Part shown: in pieces, positions 1 through 7,680 of the stretch | Layout: every line of letters begins with the position of its first letter | How positions within the stretch are numbered: position 1 is the first letter of the stretch | NCBI GenBank assembly: GCA_002471345.1 | Contig: DKPS01000118.1 | Location: 2,883-34,491, forward strand | DNA from: Saprospiraceae bacterium UBA7328 | GTDB lineage: Bacteria; Bacteroidota; Bacteroidia; Chitinophagales; Saprospiraceae | Direction of reading: 5' to 3' | Length of the DNA stretch: 31,609 bases | Made by a program: the position numbers and the translations under genes | The notes under the pieces: generated by a model | Told to the model about the DNA's origin: nothing | Seen by the model: the letters and a program-made list of their open reading frames with translations, nothing else | The model's database searches: none

Positions 1-1
1 T

Positions 2-622
2 TATCCAGATATGGTAGCAAAATTCCAATCAGTGATAAGTGAAGAGATCCAATATCAACTTATGGAGAAAGAGGATAGGGAATTTCCTGATTACATTGTG
101 GCATGTGTAGGAGGAGGAAGTAACGCTGCTGGAGCATACTATCATTATCTCAATGATGAAAGAGTCAAACTTATTGCTGTAGAAGCAGCAGGTCTCGGAA
201 TAGATAGTGGAGAATCCGCAGCAACAAGTATCTTAGGATCTCCAGGAATCATTCATGGAAGCAGAACGCTTTTAATGCAAACAGAAGATGGGCAAATCGT
301 CGAACCTTACTCCATTTCAGCGGGCTTAGACTACCCAGGAATTGGGCCAATGCATGCTAATCTTATAAAATCTGGTCGGGCAAAAGTGTATAGTAGTACA
401 GATGGTGAAGCTCTTGAAGCAGCAATGTTTTTATCCAAAAAAGAAGGAATCATCCCTGCTTTGGAGACAGCACATGCTTTAGGTGTATTAGAAAAGATGG
501 ATATAAAAGAAGAAGACGTAGTCGTGGTAAATTTGTCAGGGAGAGGAGACAAAGATTTAGAGACCTATATGAATTATATGGAAGGGAAAATAGGTCATAG
601 AATATCTGATAATCAAGAATAA
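2..622 (+). CDS. trpB: Tryptophan synthase beta chain, 3' part (5' cut by window edge)
   Basis: This is the C-terminal 206 codons of the beta subunit of tryptophan synthase, the PLP enzyme that joins indole and serine to make tryptophan in the cytoplasm. The frame is open to the window edge: YPD precedes the first ATG, matching the family's YPxMVxxFQSVI stretch, so the ATG at 11 is internal. The glycine-rich phosphate-binding loop VGGGSNA follows, then SAGLDYPGIGP and the terminal NLSGRGDKD. The PLP lysine lies outside the window. The stop at 620-622 is 7 bases before a Rieske oxygenase gene, and trpA follows that, so this is the distal part of a trp operon with one gene inserted between the two synthase subunits. 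The family assignment is very secure. Confidence 0.96.
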   Translation, partial: YPDMVAKFQSVISEEIQYQLMEKEDREFPDYIVACVGGGSNAAGAYYHYLNDERVKLIAVEAAGLGIDSGESAATSILGSPGIIHGSRTLLMQTEDGQIVEPYSISAGLDYPGIGPMHANLIKSGRAKVYSSTDGEALEAAMFLSKKEGIIPALETAHALGVLEKMDIKEEDVVVVNLSGRGDKDLETYMNYMEGKIGHRISDNQE

Positions 623-629
623 AGAACTT

Positions 630-1802
630 ATGATTGCGACTGAAACTAGCACTGACCCACGATATGGATTGTTCCAAGAACTAATTGACACTGTGAAAAA
701 TGATCGCCCACAGTATCCGTTTGAAACTATTGAATTAGATGTGAGGCAGTATACGGATGAGTCATGGTTTCAGTATGAAAAGGAACAAATATTTGATGAT
801 GTTCCAATTGTAGTAGGATTCAGCAGTATGTTAAAGAATTCTGGAGATCATTTCACATTTGATCACTTAGACAAACCACTTCTGATTGTAAGAGCAAAAG
901 ATGGTCAAGTAAAATGTTTTCTAAATGTGTGTAGACATAGAGGAGTTAGACTTTCAAATGCAGATAAAATTTCTCAGACCAAAACCTTCTCATGTCAATA
1001 TCATCATTGGACTTATGATCTAAACGGGAGTCTAATTTTTGTTCCTGCTGAAGAAGGTTTTCCAGGATTTGACAAAAGCTGTAGATCGCTCAAAGAAGTT
1101 CCAATAAAAGAAGCTCATGGATTAATATGGGTCAATCCTAATCTTGACTCCAGAATAGATATACAAGATTTTTTAGGCAACATTGCTGTAGATTTAGAAG
1201 AGTTTGGATTAAATGAAGGTTATTTTTTCAAACAATCAAAACATGTCTGTAAGGCTAATTGGAAACTACATATTGAAGCGTTTCAAGATGGCTATCATGT
1301 GACTCGATTGCATAAGAAAACAGTTGGTGGGTTTTTCAAAGATAATTTAGCTGTACAAGAAAGAGAAAAGCAACATATCCGATCTATAGTAGCTCGAAAT
1401 GAAATTGAAGAAGCAATAGACCTCCCATCCGACAAATGGAATTTCAGAAACCATGGCTCATTTTCACATTTGATCTGGCCGAATACCACAACAATCATGC
1501 ATCCAGACTATACCTCTCAGGTGACTTTTTATCCTACAAAAGTAGATGAGACGGTGATCATACATAATTGTATCATTACTCGTAAACCTGAATCTGAAAA
1601 AGAATTAGCACACTTTGAAAGAAGTTTTAAGTTAATCGACCAAGGAGTTTTTGCTAGTGAAGATTTTCACATTTGTGCACAAGCCCAGATAGGGATGAAA
1701 AGTGGCGCAAATGATACTTTTTTAGTTGGAGGTTATGAAAAAGGGCTGAAGACGTTTCATGATATTTTAGGAGAGAAATTAGGACCATATAGACAATTGT
1801 AA
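630..1802 (+). CDS. Rieske non-heme iron oxygenase, alpha-subunit family, inside the trp operon
   Basis: A 390-residue protein of the aromatic-ring-hydroxylating dioxygenase alpha-subunit/Rieske monooxygenase family. The Rieske [2Fe-2S] ligands are visible: C101, H103, C122 and H125 (CRH and CQYH). The catalytic domain has the bridging Asp D220, iron ligands H223 and H228 (DGYHVTRLH), and a probable third ligand D345 in SEDFHICAQ. All key residues are present, so the enzyme should be active. Such enzymes need electrons from a reductase and often a ferredoxin; none is encoded here. The gene starts 7 bases after trpB and ends 26 bases before trpA on the same strand, so it is very probably co-transcribed. 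Substrate cannot be told from sequence; indole, anthranilate, tryptophan or a tryptophan-derived product are inferences from location only. Family is secure, role unknown. Confidence 0.9.
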   Translation: MIATETSTDPRYGLFQELIDTVKNDRPQYPFETIELDVRQYTDESWFQYEKEQIFDDVPIVVGFSSMLKNSGDHFTFDHLDKPLLIVRAKDGQVKCFLNVCRHRGVRLSNADKISQTKTFSCQYHHWTYDLNGSLIFVPAEEGFPGFDKSCRSLKEVPIKEAHGLIWVNPNLDSRIDIQDFLGNIAVDLEEFGLNEGYFFKQSKHVCKANWKLHIEAFQDGYHVTRLHKKTVGGFFKDNLAVQEREKQHIRSIVARNEIEEAIDLPSDKWNFRNHGSFSHLIWPNTTTIMHPDYTSQVTFYPTKVDETVIIHNCIITRKPESEKELAHFERSFKLIDQGVFASEDFHICAQAQIGMKSGANDTFLVGGYEKGLKTFHDILGEKLGPYRQL

Positions 1803-1828
1803 TTATAGATAAAGAGCAGTATAATTTA

Positions 1829-2599
1829 ATGAATCGCATCAAAGAACTTTTTAAGAAAAAGAAGAAGGATATTCTAAATGTTTATTTCACTGCGGGATAT
1901 CCTAAGCTCGACGATACGGTAAGAATCGCTACAAATCTAACTCATTGTGGAGTCGATCTCATAGAGTTAGGAATGCCTTATTCTGATCCCCTTGCTGATG
2001 GTTTTACCATACAGCAGAGCAGTATGAAAGCATTGAAAAATGGAATGTCTTTAGATCTTCTTTTTGATCAGGTAAAGGAATTTAGAAAATCCCATGAGAC
2101 ACCTATCATTCTTATGGGTTATCTCAACCAAGTGATACAATATGGTCAAGAAAAATTCTTGGATAAATGTGTTCAAATAGGAATAGATGGACTTATACTT
2201 CCTGATTTGCCAATGGATATCTTTCAGAATGAGTTCAAGAAAGATTTGGAAGAAAGAGATATTGCTTTTAGTTTTTTAATTACACCTCAGACATCGGATG
2301 AAAGAATTCTTTTAGCAGATCAGTTGAGCACTGGCTTTGTGTATGTGGTAAGTCAGTCTAGCATAACTGGTAAAACCGGAGATATCAGTACAACACAACA
2401 AGCCTATTTTGATCATATTAATAAGATGAATCTCTCCACTCCTGCACTAATTGGATTTGGAATACATGACAAATCTACCTATGAAGTAGCCTGTAGCAAT
2501 AGTAATGGAGCTATTATAGGGAGTGCATTTATCAGAGCCTTGGATGGAGAAAAGACGATCAATGACAAGGTGAAAAGCTTTGTTCATTCAATCCGATAG
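1829..2599 (+). CDS. trpA: Tryptophan synthase alpha chain
   Basis: A 256-residue TIM-barrel protein that splits indole-3-glycerol phosphate into indole and glyceraldehyde 3-phosphate and passes indole to TrpB. The catalytic pair is present: E46 in LIELGMPYSDP and D57 in PLADG (E49 and D60 in the Salmonella enzyme). The phosphate-binding end of the barrel (IGFGI, then IIGSAF) is also intact. The residue after DG is Phe (F59) where most family members have Pro (DGPxIQ); this sits in the loop carrying the catalytic Asp. Length is normal for the family. It is the last gene of the trp segment here, separated from trpB by the Rieske gene, and converges on the redox cluster downstream. Confidence 0.95.
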   Translation: MNRIKELFKKKKKDILNVYFTAGYPKLDDTVRIATNLTHCGVDLIELGMPYSDPLADGFTIQQSSMKALKNGMSLDLLFDQVKEFRKSHETPIILMGYLNQVIQYGQEKFLDKCVQIGIDGLILPDLPMDIFQNEFKKDLEERDIAFSFLITPQTSDERILLADQLSTGFVYVVSQSSITGKTGDISTTQQAYFDHINKMNLSTPALIGFGIHDKSTYEVACSNSNGAIIGSAFIRALDGEKTINDKVKSFVHSIR

Positions 2600-2779
2600 A
2601 TTTAAAGTTCCTAAATAAAAAATGCGGTATAAAAGAATAAGCAGTTCTATTCATTTAATAACAGAGAATTCAATACTAATAATTATGGATGTTATTTCAT
2701 AATTAGTAAATCTATCCAATAAATAAGATTTTTCTAATTCTGTAATTCTACTTCTTCGCTTCTATTAAATGCATCAGCT
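2600..2779. other. Convergent intergenic region with an AT-rich imperfect hairpin
   Basis: This 180-base AT-rich gap lies between the convergent ends of trpA and the reductase fusion gene. It holds an inverted repeat at 2674-2708: TACTAAT and TTATG on the left against CATAATTAGTA on the right, about 11 paired bases with a 3-base bulge and a 10-base loop. It could be a weak bidirectional terminator, but neither side has a good T-tract. No coding sequence is evident. Confidence 0.35.
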
Positions 2780-4189
2780 CTATTTCAGAAAATTCCGAAC
2801 GCCATAGCTTGCTAACACACCTTCTCCTGTTGCCGCAGCTACTTGGGCTATAGCTCCTTCTCTGCAATCTCCTGCGGCGAATATTCCTGTTACTGATGTC
2901 TCGGCTAATGCAGTAGTTTGAACGAATCCATTTTCGTCTAAATTGACAATGTCTTTAAAAGCCTTCGTATTTGGTACTAATCCAATAAAAATAAATACTC
3001 CGTCTGCTGAGATATGAGACTTCTCGTTTGAAGCATTGTCTTGTACCAAAAGAGAATCAAATAATCCATTTTCATCAGCAATAAACTCAACCGAAGTTTT
3101 ATTCATGTATGTAGTAATATTATCAATAGTAGACAGTTTCTCAACATAGGTATCTGATGCTGAAAATTGATTTGTGTTATTTATAATTTTGACGCTTTTG
3201 CAAAAACCCGCAAGAAAAATCCCTTCCTCCAATGCAGAGTTTCCGCCACCTATCACAATTATATCTTTGTTTCTATAGAATGCCCCATCACAGGTGGCAC
3301 AAAAATGAATTCCCGATCCTATTAACTCTTCTTCATTAGGAATTCCCAATTTGCGATAGGTAGAACCCGTGGATAGAACTACGGTCTTTCCAGAATAAGA
3401 ATTACTTTTAGTTTCTACTTCAAACAGTTCACCACTTTTTACTATACTCAATACTTCTTCACCTGTTTTTACGACAGCGCCATAGGTTTTAGCCTGCTCT
3501 TCCATCTTATCCATTAGTTTCGGTCCTGAAATAGAATGAAAACCTGGATAGTTTTCGATTTTTTCAGTTAGAAAAGCATTTCCACCAATATTCTTTTTTT
3601 CTAAAATCAAAGTATCAAATCGATCTCTTTGGGCGTAAATTGAAGTAGTCAACCCTGCTGCTCCTCCTCCTATAATAATTGTATCAAATATTTTAGTTTC
3701 CTTCTCAGTATTAATGGAAAGCAGTACGGTAAGTTTTTGATTATCAGGATTAGTATATGGTATATTATCGATTAAAATGGTAGGAATAATTCTCTTTCCT
3801 CTGTTAATTTCTTCGACCTTTTGTGTCGCCCATGGATGTATATCTACATCAATAAACTCGAAATTAATGCCACTATCTCTAAGAAAACTTTTAGCCCTTC
3901 TACAATCTGGACACCAATCAGCGCCATACAACTGAACTCTTCCTACATCATTAATTCCTAAGACAGATGATAGCACAATATTATCTGGATTGGTATAGGA
4001 TTTATCATGAATAATTAACGTAGGAATAATTCTTTTTCCATTGTTAATTTTTTCCACTAATGAAGTCGCTTCTTTGTCTAAATCTACATCAATGAAGGTA
4101 TATTCAATTCCATTATCCTTTAGAAAGTTTTTAGCTCTTATACAATCAGGGCACCAATCGGCGCCATAGAATACAATTGTGTCTATCAT
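2780..4189 (-). CDS. Tandem glutaredoxin-like domains fused to a thioredoxin-reductase-like flavoprotein
   Basis: A 469-residue probable disulfide reductase. Residues 2-80 and 84-160 are two copies of a glutaredoxin/mycoredoxin-like fold, about 60% identical, each with active site CPDC (13-16 and 93-96), GKRIIPT with the cis-Pro, and YTNPDN. Residues from about 168 form a thioredoxin-reductase-type core: FAD motif GGGAAGL (174-180), redox motif CATC (297-300), pyridine-nucleotide motif GGGNSA (314-319), and C-terminal FAD motif GIFAAGDC. The HRR...R motif that gives thioredoxin reductases NADPH preference is absent (IINNTNQF at about 335-342). The layout resembles AhpF (two thioredoxin folds plus reductase core), but here both N-terminal repeats carry a CxxC and no ahpC is nearby. 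It is last in the minus-strand cluster AraC - thioredoxin - SnoaL - this gene. Chemistry is well supported; the substrate is unknown. Confidence 0.9.
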   Translation of the reverse strand: MIDTIVFYGADWCPDCIRAKNFLKDNGIEYTFIDVDLDKEATSLVEKINNGKRIIPTLIIHDKSYTNPDNIVLSSVLGINDVGRVQLYGADWCPDCRRAKSFLRDSGINFEFIDVDIHPWATQKVEEINRGKRIIPTILIDNIPYTNPDNQKLTVLLSINTEKETKIFDTIIIGGGAAGLTTSIYAQRDRFDTLILEKKNIGGNAFLTEKIENYPGFHSISGPKLMDKMEEQAKTYGAVVKTGEEVLSIVKSGELFEVETKSNSYSGKTVVLSTGSTYRKLGIPNEEELIGSGIHFCATCDGAFYRNKDIIVIGGGNSALEEGIFLAGFCKSVKIINNTNQFSASDTYVEKLSTIDNITTYMNKTSVEFIADENGLFDSLLVQDNASNEKSHISADGVFIFIGLVPNTKAFKDIVNLDENGFVQTTALAETSVTGIFAAGDCREGAIAQVAAATGEGVLASYGVRNFLK

Positions 4190-4209
4190 CTGAATTTCTA
4201 TTTTATTGG

Positions 4210-4566
4210 TTAAGCATGATAATACCGTTCTCTAAATATTTTGCCATCCTTCCATTCTGTTGCCACTATCTGCTCAGAAACCATTGTAGTCCCGTCATTC
4301 AGTTTCAAAGTCATAACTGCATCATAAAAACTATTGTTACCATTTACTGCATAACTTCCAACTTTATAACCAACAAATTCTTTTACATCATTTTTAATAA
4401 AATCATCTTCAAATTTTACACAGTATGCTTTTCCTTTTTTAGGTTCACCATTTGCCTCTCTTAACTCTACGTCTTCATGTAAATAAGTTTCCATAGCTTC
4501 TATGAATTGTCCATTTGACAATAAGTCATGGACATGGGTTAAATTTTTCTCTATTTGATTTTCCAT
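4210..4566 (-). CDS. SnoaL/NTF2-like small protein
   Basis: A 118-residue single-domain protein that looks like the SnoaL-like branch of the NTF2 fold. It has an N-terminal helix with HVHDLLSNGQFIEAMETYL, the acidic stretch DVELREANGEP, and the C-terminal strand QIVATEWKDGKIFRERYYH. These cone-shaped proteins can be small-molecule isomerases, hydrolases or simple ligand binders, and sequence does not show which. No signal peptide or membrane segment is seen. The gene lies 33 bases after the thioredoxin gene and 20 bases before the reductase fusion gene on the same strand, so co-transcription is likely. Its link to thiol redox is inferred from position only. Confidence 0.75.
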   Translation of the reverse strand: MENQIEKNLTHVHDLLSNGQFIEAMETYLHEDVELREANGEPKKGKAYCVKFEDDFIKNDVKEFVGYKVGSYAVNGNNSFYDAVMTLKLNDGTTMVSEQIVATEWKDGKIFRERYYHA

Positions 4567-4599
4567 TGTTATAATATTTAATTGTTAATACGATTTATT

Positions 4600-4929
4600 T
4601 TAAAGTGTTACGTTTTCAGAATATTGATTCAATTTATTCTCCAAAACAGATTCTGATTGAAATCCATTTAGACTTTCCTTGATCTCACCATCCTGTATAA
4701 AAAACAATGCAGGAATACTTCTGACTCCAAACTTTTTTGCTAATTCTGGATTGGTGTCAACATTGATTTTTGCAATTTCAAAATCAGAGTCATATTCCAA
4801 GGCTAACTTTTCTAAAACTGGCAATTGCGATTGACAAGGTCCACACCAGTCTGCATAAAAATCTAATAAGACAGGTTTATTACCACTTATGATTTCTTGA
4901 TACTCTTTTGCATTTTTTATCTCTTTCAT
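4600..4929 (-). CDS. Thioredoxin
   Basis: A 109-residue cytoplasmic thioredoxin with the classical WCGPC active site at 28-32, preceded by DFYADWCGPC, and the cis-proline P73 in VRSIPALFF. I chose the ATG at 4929 (MKEIKNAKEY) because the family begins there; an in-frame ATG 39 bases upstream would add MHCNRIYNIIKIT, which has no counterpart in thioredoxins. It lacks a signal sequence. It is the first structural gene after the AraC-type regulator and heads the run thioredoxin - SnoaL - Grx/Grx/reductase. A natural inference is that the reductase fusion, or a housekeeping reductase elsewhere, keeps it reduced. Family is secure; its special role in the cluster is not known. Confidence 0.92.
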   Translation of the reverse strand: MKEIKNAKEYQEIISGNKPVLLDFYADWCGPCQSQLPVLEKLALEYDSDFEIAKINVDTNPELAKKFGVRSIPALFFIQDGEIKESLNGFQSESVLENKLNQYSENVTL

Positions 4930-5032
4930 TGTAATTTTTATAATGTTATAAATGCGATTACAATGCAAATATGAGTCTTAAGTGAAGGTGGTTTGTAGCC
5001 AGTTATTCCTTAATTGTTGGCATTTTTTCCCT

Positions 5033-5857
5033 TTATGATGATAGTCGATACTCATTTGGAGAATAGCCCTTTTGTTTCTTGAAAAATCTGCTAAAAGATT
5101 GAACATCACTGAAGCCTAGATCATAACCAATATCAGAAATTGATTTATCAGAATATTTTAATAATCGAATGGCTTCAATAAGCAACCTATTTTGAATGAA
5201 TTGAAGCGGAGTTTTATTTCCAAGTTTTTTAAATAGGTTTGAAAGTGTTTTTGGTGCTTTGTTAAGGAGATTTGCATATTCAACCACACTGTGAAATTCT
5301 TTAAAGTGTCTTTCTACAAGAAAATTGAACTCTCTTACAATATTTACATAAGCTTTATCCAAGGACTGAAAATTGTTTTGAGTTTTATAAATTCTAGTAC
5401 AAAGAATTAGGATTCTTTTCAAGATCATCTGCAACATTTCCAATTGCAAACTATCTTGAGATTTCATTTCTATAAGAAGAACTTTCCAAACTGATTCTAA
5501 TATTTCAATGTCTGAATCAATAATATCTATAATAGGAAGACTGGGCGATCCGTAGTACAAAATTCCTTTGCAACCCACTTCACTATCATGGTCGAGTATG
5601 CAGTAAAATGGTTTATTAAATCGGAGAAGTTTCAACTCATGAATCTTCTCAATTTCGATCATATGAAATTCTGTTACACAAATGATCTTGTTTTTGTTTA
5701 AAGTATAAGGGACTAAATCAATGCTGAGATGATTTAAGTCCGAAGTAAACCAGAGTAATGAAAGCTGATTATTTCCAGAAGATTTCAGAATATCACAATT
5801 GCTTTGATTAATTGTGACTAGTTCAAAATATTCACCATTTTTTCCTCTGTATTCCAT
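5033..5857 (-). CDS. AraC-family transcriptional regulator
   Basis: A 274-residue regulator. The N-terminal ~160 residues are a cupin-like sensor domain I cannot assign to a ligand. The C-terminal ~100 residues form the double helix-turn-helix of the AraC family: VVEYANLLNKAPKTLSNLFK for the first HTH, then SISDIGYDLGF and SFSRFFKKQKGYSPNEYR for the second, ending four residues later. It is transcribed towards the thioredoxin gene, which begins 103 bases beyond its stop, so it is the obvious candidate regulator of the redox cluster. The gap is large enough for a separate thioredoxin promoter. No operator could be identified. Family assignment is firm; signal and targets are inferred. Confidence 0.9.
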   Translation of the reverse strand: MEYRGKNGEYFELVTINQSNCDILKSSGNNQLSLLWFTSDLNHLSIDLVPYTLNKNKIICVTEFHMIEIEKIHELKLLRFNKPFYCILDHDSEVGCKGILYYGSPSLPIIDIIDSDIEILESVWKVLLIEMKSQDSLQLEMLQMILKRILILCTRIYKTQNNFQSLDKAYVNIVREFNFLVERHFKEFHSVVEYANLLNKAPKTLSNLFKKLGNKTPLQFIQNRLLIEAIRLLKYSDKSISDIGYDLGFSDVQSFSRFFKKQKGYSPNEYRLSS

Positions 5858-6191
5858 CAGCCTGGGATTCCTATTATACTTGCTAACTTATGTATTTATG
5901 TCATATACTCCAATCAATCTAACATCAGATTAATTATAAACACAATTAATGTTGGGTGAAATACATTAGTCCTGATTGATATCAAAAGATGATCATCAAA
6001 TTCTTGAAAGATTACAAAATGACTATAAGCATCTTGAAGCATTAAAAATCAAATCTACGTAAATAGATGGTTTCAATAATCTTCCGGTTCTATTTGGATT
6101 GAACTGAGAGGAAGGTGTGAAAAGAAATAATACAGGATCAAGTCTAAGTTTTTAAAACTCGATCCTGATATTATAAATCTAATTTTAGATG
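5858..6191. other. Intergenic region upstream of the AraC gene and downstream of the flotillin gene
   Basis: This 334-base AT-rich stretch should hold the AraC-gene promoter (at the 5858 side) and the flotillin terminator (6133-6167, listed separately). Around 5925-5955 ATTAAT occurs twice, ten bases apart, in an AT-rich context, but I could not build a convincing operator or -7/-33 promoter pair. The only open frame starting with ATG (near 5990, plus strand) is 18 codons with no recognisable features, so I do not call it. Confidence 0.5.
6133..6167 (-). terminator. Rho-independent terminator after the flotillin gene
   Basis: Read on the minus strand, the arm CAGGATCGAGT pairs with ACTTGATCCTG (one mismatch in 11 base pairs) around a 13-base A/T loop. 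It is followed by TATTATTTCTTTTC, a T-rich tail. It sits about 25-60 bases past the flotillin stop codon, where the NfeD-flotillin transcript would end. Confidence 0.75.
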
Positions 6192-7616
6192 CTATTTGTC
6201 CTTTGCTTCAGATGTTTCAATTTTATTTCCATCACCTTCTTTTGTCATCAAAGGATTGCTTTTTACTAATGTTTCAGGTAGACTCATTCCACTTTGCTGT
6301 AAGAAGTCACTCAATTGCGGCATCATTCCGTAAAGGCCTTGCACAAAATTACTTACACCTTGCCCACTTCCATTATCGTATACTACAACCTTGTGAATGT
6401 CTAAGTCTTTAATTGCACCTGTCTGAATCTCAGCCAATTCCGTAAGCTTATCTATCATTAAGTAACCAATTGCACTCTGAGGATCTCCATTTGCAGCATC
6501 CACTAATCTTTGAAACCCTTCAGCTTGTTTAGTTAATAGTGCTTCCTGACCTTTTGCTTGTGCTAAATATTTAGCAAGGATGGCATCTGCTTCCCCCTTT
6601 GCTGTTTCTCTTTGCCTTTCCGCTTCTGCTTGAGCGGCAATTACAGCTTTTTGCTTTTCTATGCTTGCTTCTACTACTTCATCAGCTTGTTTTTTTGCCA
6701 ATTCCATTTTTGCTCTTGCATCCTCAGCATCTTGTTCTGCAAGGTAGGCTTCTTCCAATGCTTTCGCTGAAGCCACTTTTCTAGCTGCGGTTGCTTTCCT
6801 TTCTGATTCTGCTACTTCTACATCTCTAAGAGCATTTGAATTAGCTATTTCTATTTCCGCTCTATTTTTACCTTCTGTTGCCAATGCCTTAGCTTCTGCT
6901 TCACCAACTTGGGCTCTACTATTTGCATCTGCTACTTTCACTCTTTGATCTTGTCCAGCTTCTGCTTGGCCTATTGCACCAGTTCTCTCTTCATTGGCCA
7001 CTTTTACTTTTGCATCATTGATTGCTTTTGCAGCAGCTTCCTTACCCAATGCATTGATATAACCAGATTCATCTTGAATATCTGTCACGTTCACATTGAT
7101 TAACTCTAATCCTATCTTATGAAGCTCATTGCCCACATTCATATAGACGGACTCCACAAACTTATCTCTATCAGTATTCAGTTCCTCAATGTCCATATTG
7201 GCAATCACAAGCCGCATCTGTCCCATGATGATGTCATGTGCAAGTGACCTTATAGCAGCGCTCTCAAGGCCTAATAATCGCTCTGCGGCTGCTATCATCA
7301 AGTGAGGCTTATTACTCACCCCTACTGTAAATTGTGCCGGTACAGAAACTCGAATATTTTGTTTAGATAGAGCATCTTGTAAGTTTACATCAATGCTTAT
7401 TGGAGTTAAATCTAAGTATCTGTAATCTTGAATAACGGGCCAAACAAAAGCTGCTCCTCCTGCATAGCACTTGGCAGATTGTTCTCCACCTGTCTTCCCG
7501 TATACGACAAGTATCTTATCTGATGGACATCTTCTATACCTGCTGATAAAAAACAGCATCAAGAGGAGTGTAAGAAATACTATAAAACCGATTAATATCA
7601 AAAATTCTGTTCCCAT
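6192..7616 (-). CDS. Flotillin-like SPFH/band-7 membrane scaffold protein
   Basis: A 474-residue flotillin. One N-terminal membrane segment (about residues 5-24) is followed by a basic stop-transfer (SRYRR), then the SPFH/band-7 domain (about 27-200; ISIDVNLQDALSKQNIRVSV, IMGQMRLVIANMDIEELN). A long Ala/Glu/Lys-rich coiled coil (about 195-375, many EA and AEA repeats) is typical of flotillins, and the tail from about 375 drives oligomerisation in known members. Flotillins organise membrane microdomains and affect membrane fluidity. The gene follows an NfeD-like gene by 63 bases on the same strand, the same pairing as YuaF-FloT (YuaG) of Bacillus. The C-terminal ~20 residues are charged and low-complexity. 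Family assignment is strong; specific clients are unknown. Confidence 0.93.
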   Translation of the reverse strand: MGTEFLILIGFIVFLTLLLMLFFISRYRRCPSDKILVVYGKTGGEQSAKCYAGGAAFVWPVIQDYRYLDLTPISIDVNLQDALSKQNIRVSVPAQFTVGVSNKPHLMIAAAERLLGLESAAIRSLAHDIIMGQMRLVIANMDIEELNTDRDKFVESVYMNVGNELHKIGLELINVNVTDIQDESGYINALGKEAAAKAINDAKVKVANEERTGAIGQAEAGQDQRVKVADANSRAQVGEAEAKALATEGKNRAEIEIANSNALRDVEVAESERKATAARKVASAKALEEAYLAEQDAEDARAKMELAKKQADEVVEASIEKQKAVIAAQAEAERQRETAKGEADAILAKYLAQAKGQEALLTKQAEGFQRLVDAANGDPQSAIGYLMIDKLTELAEIQTGAIKDLDIHKVVVYDNGSGQGVSNFVQGLYGMMPQLSDFLQQSGMSLPETLVKSNPLMTKEGDGNKIETSEAKDK

Positions 7617-7666
7617 AACTGTTATTATTTGATTGTTAATTGAAAAGGTGATTTATAAAAAGCCTT

Positions 7667-7680
7667 GAGGTTCACACCTC
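7667..7680 (-). promoter_or_regulatory. Small hairpin at the NfeD stop codon, possible attenuator or mRNA end
   Basis: GAGGT and ACCTC form a perfect 5-bp stem with a 4-base loop that overlaps the stop codon of the NfeD-like gene. On the minus strand it is followed by AAGGCTTTTTA, giving a short T-tract. It could partly terminate or process the transcript between the two genes and so set their ratio. The stem is short, so this is tentative. Confidence 0.35.

Noticed and set aside
4177..4464. 95-codon plus-strand open frame opposite the SnoaL-like gene
   Set aside because: Antisense to a gene with clear family features; composition is that of a reversed coding strand, and no family resemblance.
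4930..4968. Longer thioredoxin start at 4968
   Set aside because: Adds 13 residues absent from thioredoxins; the ATG at 4929 matches the family start.
5990..6046. 18-codon plus-strand frame in the AraC-flotillin gap
   Set aside because: Too short, no ribosome-binding site or conservation evidence, in a region expected to be regulatory.
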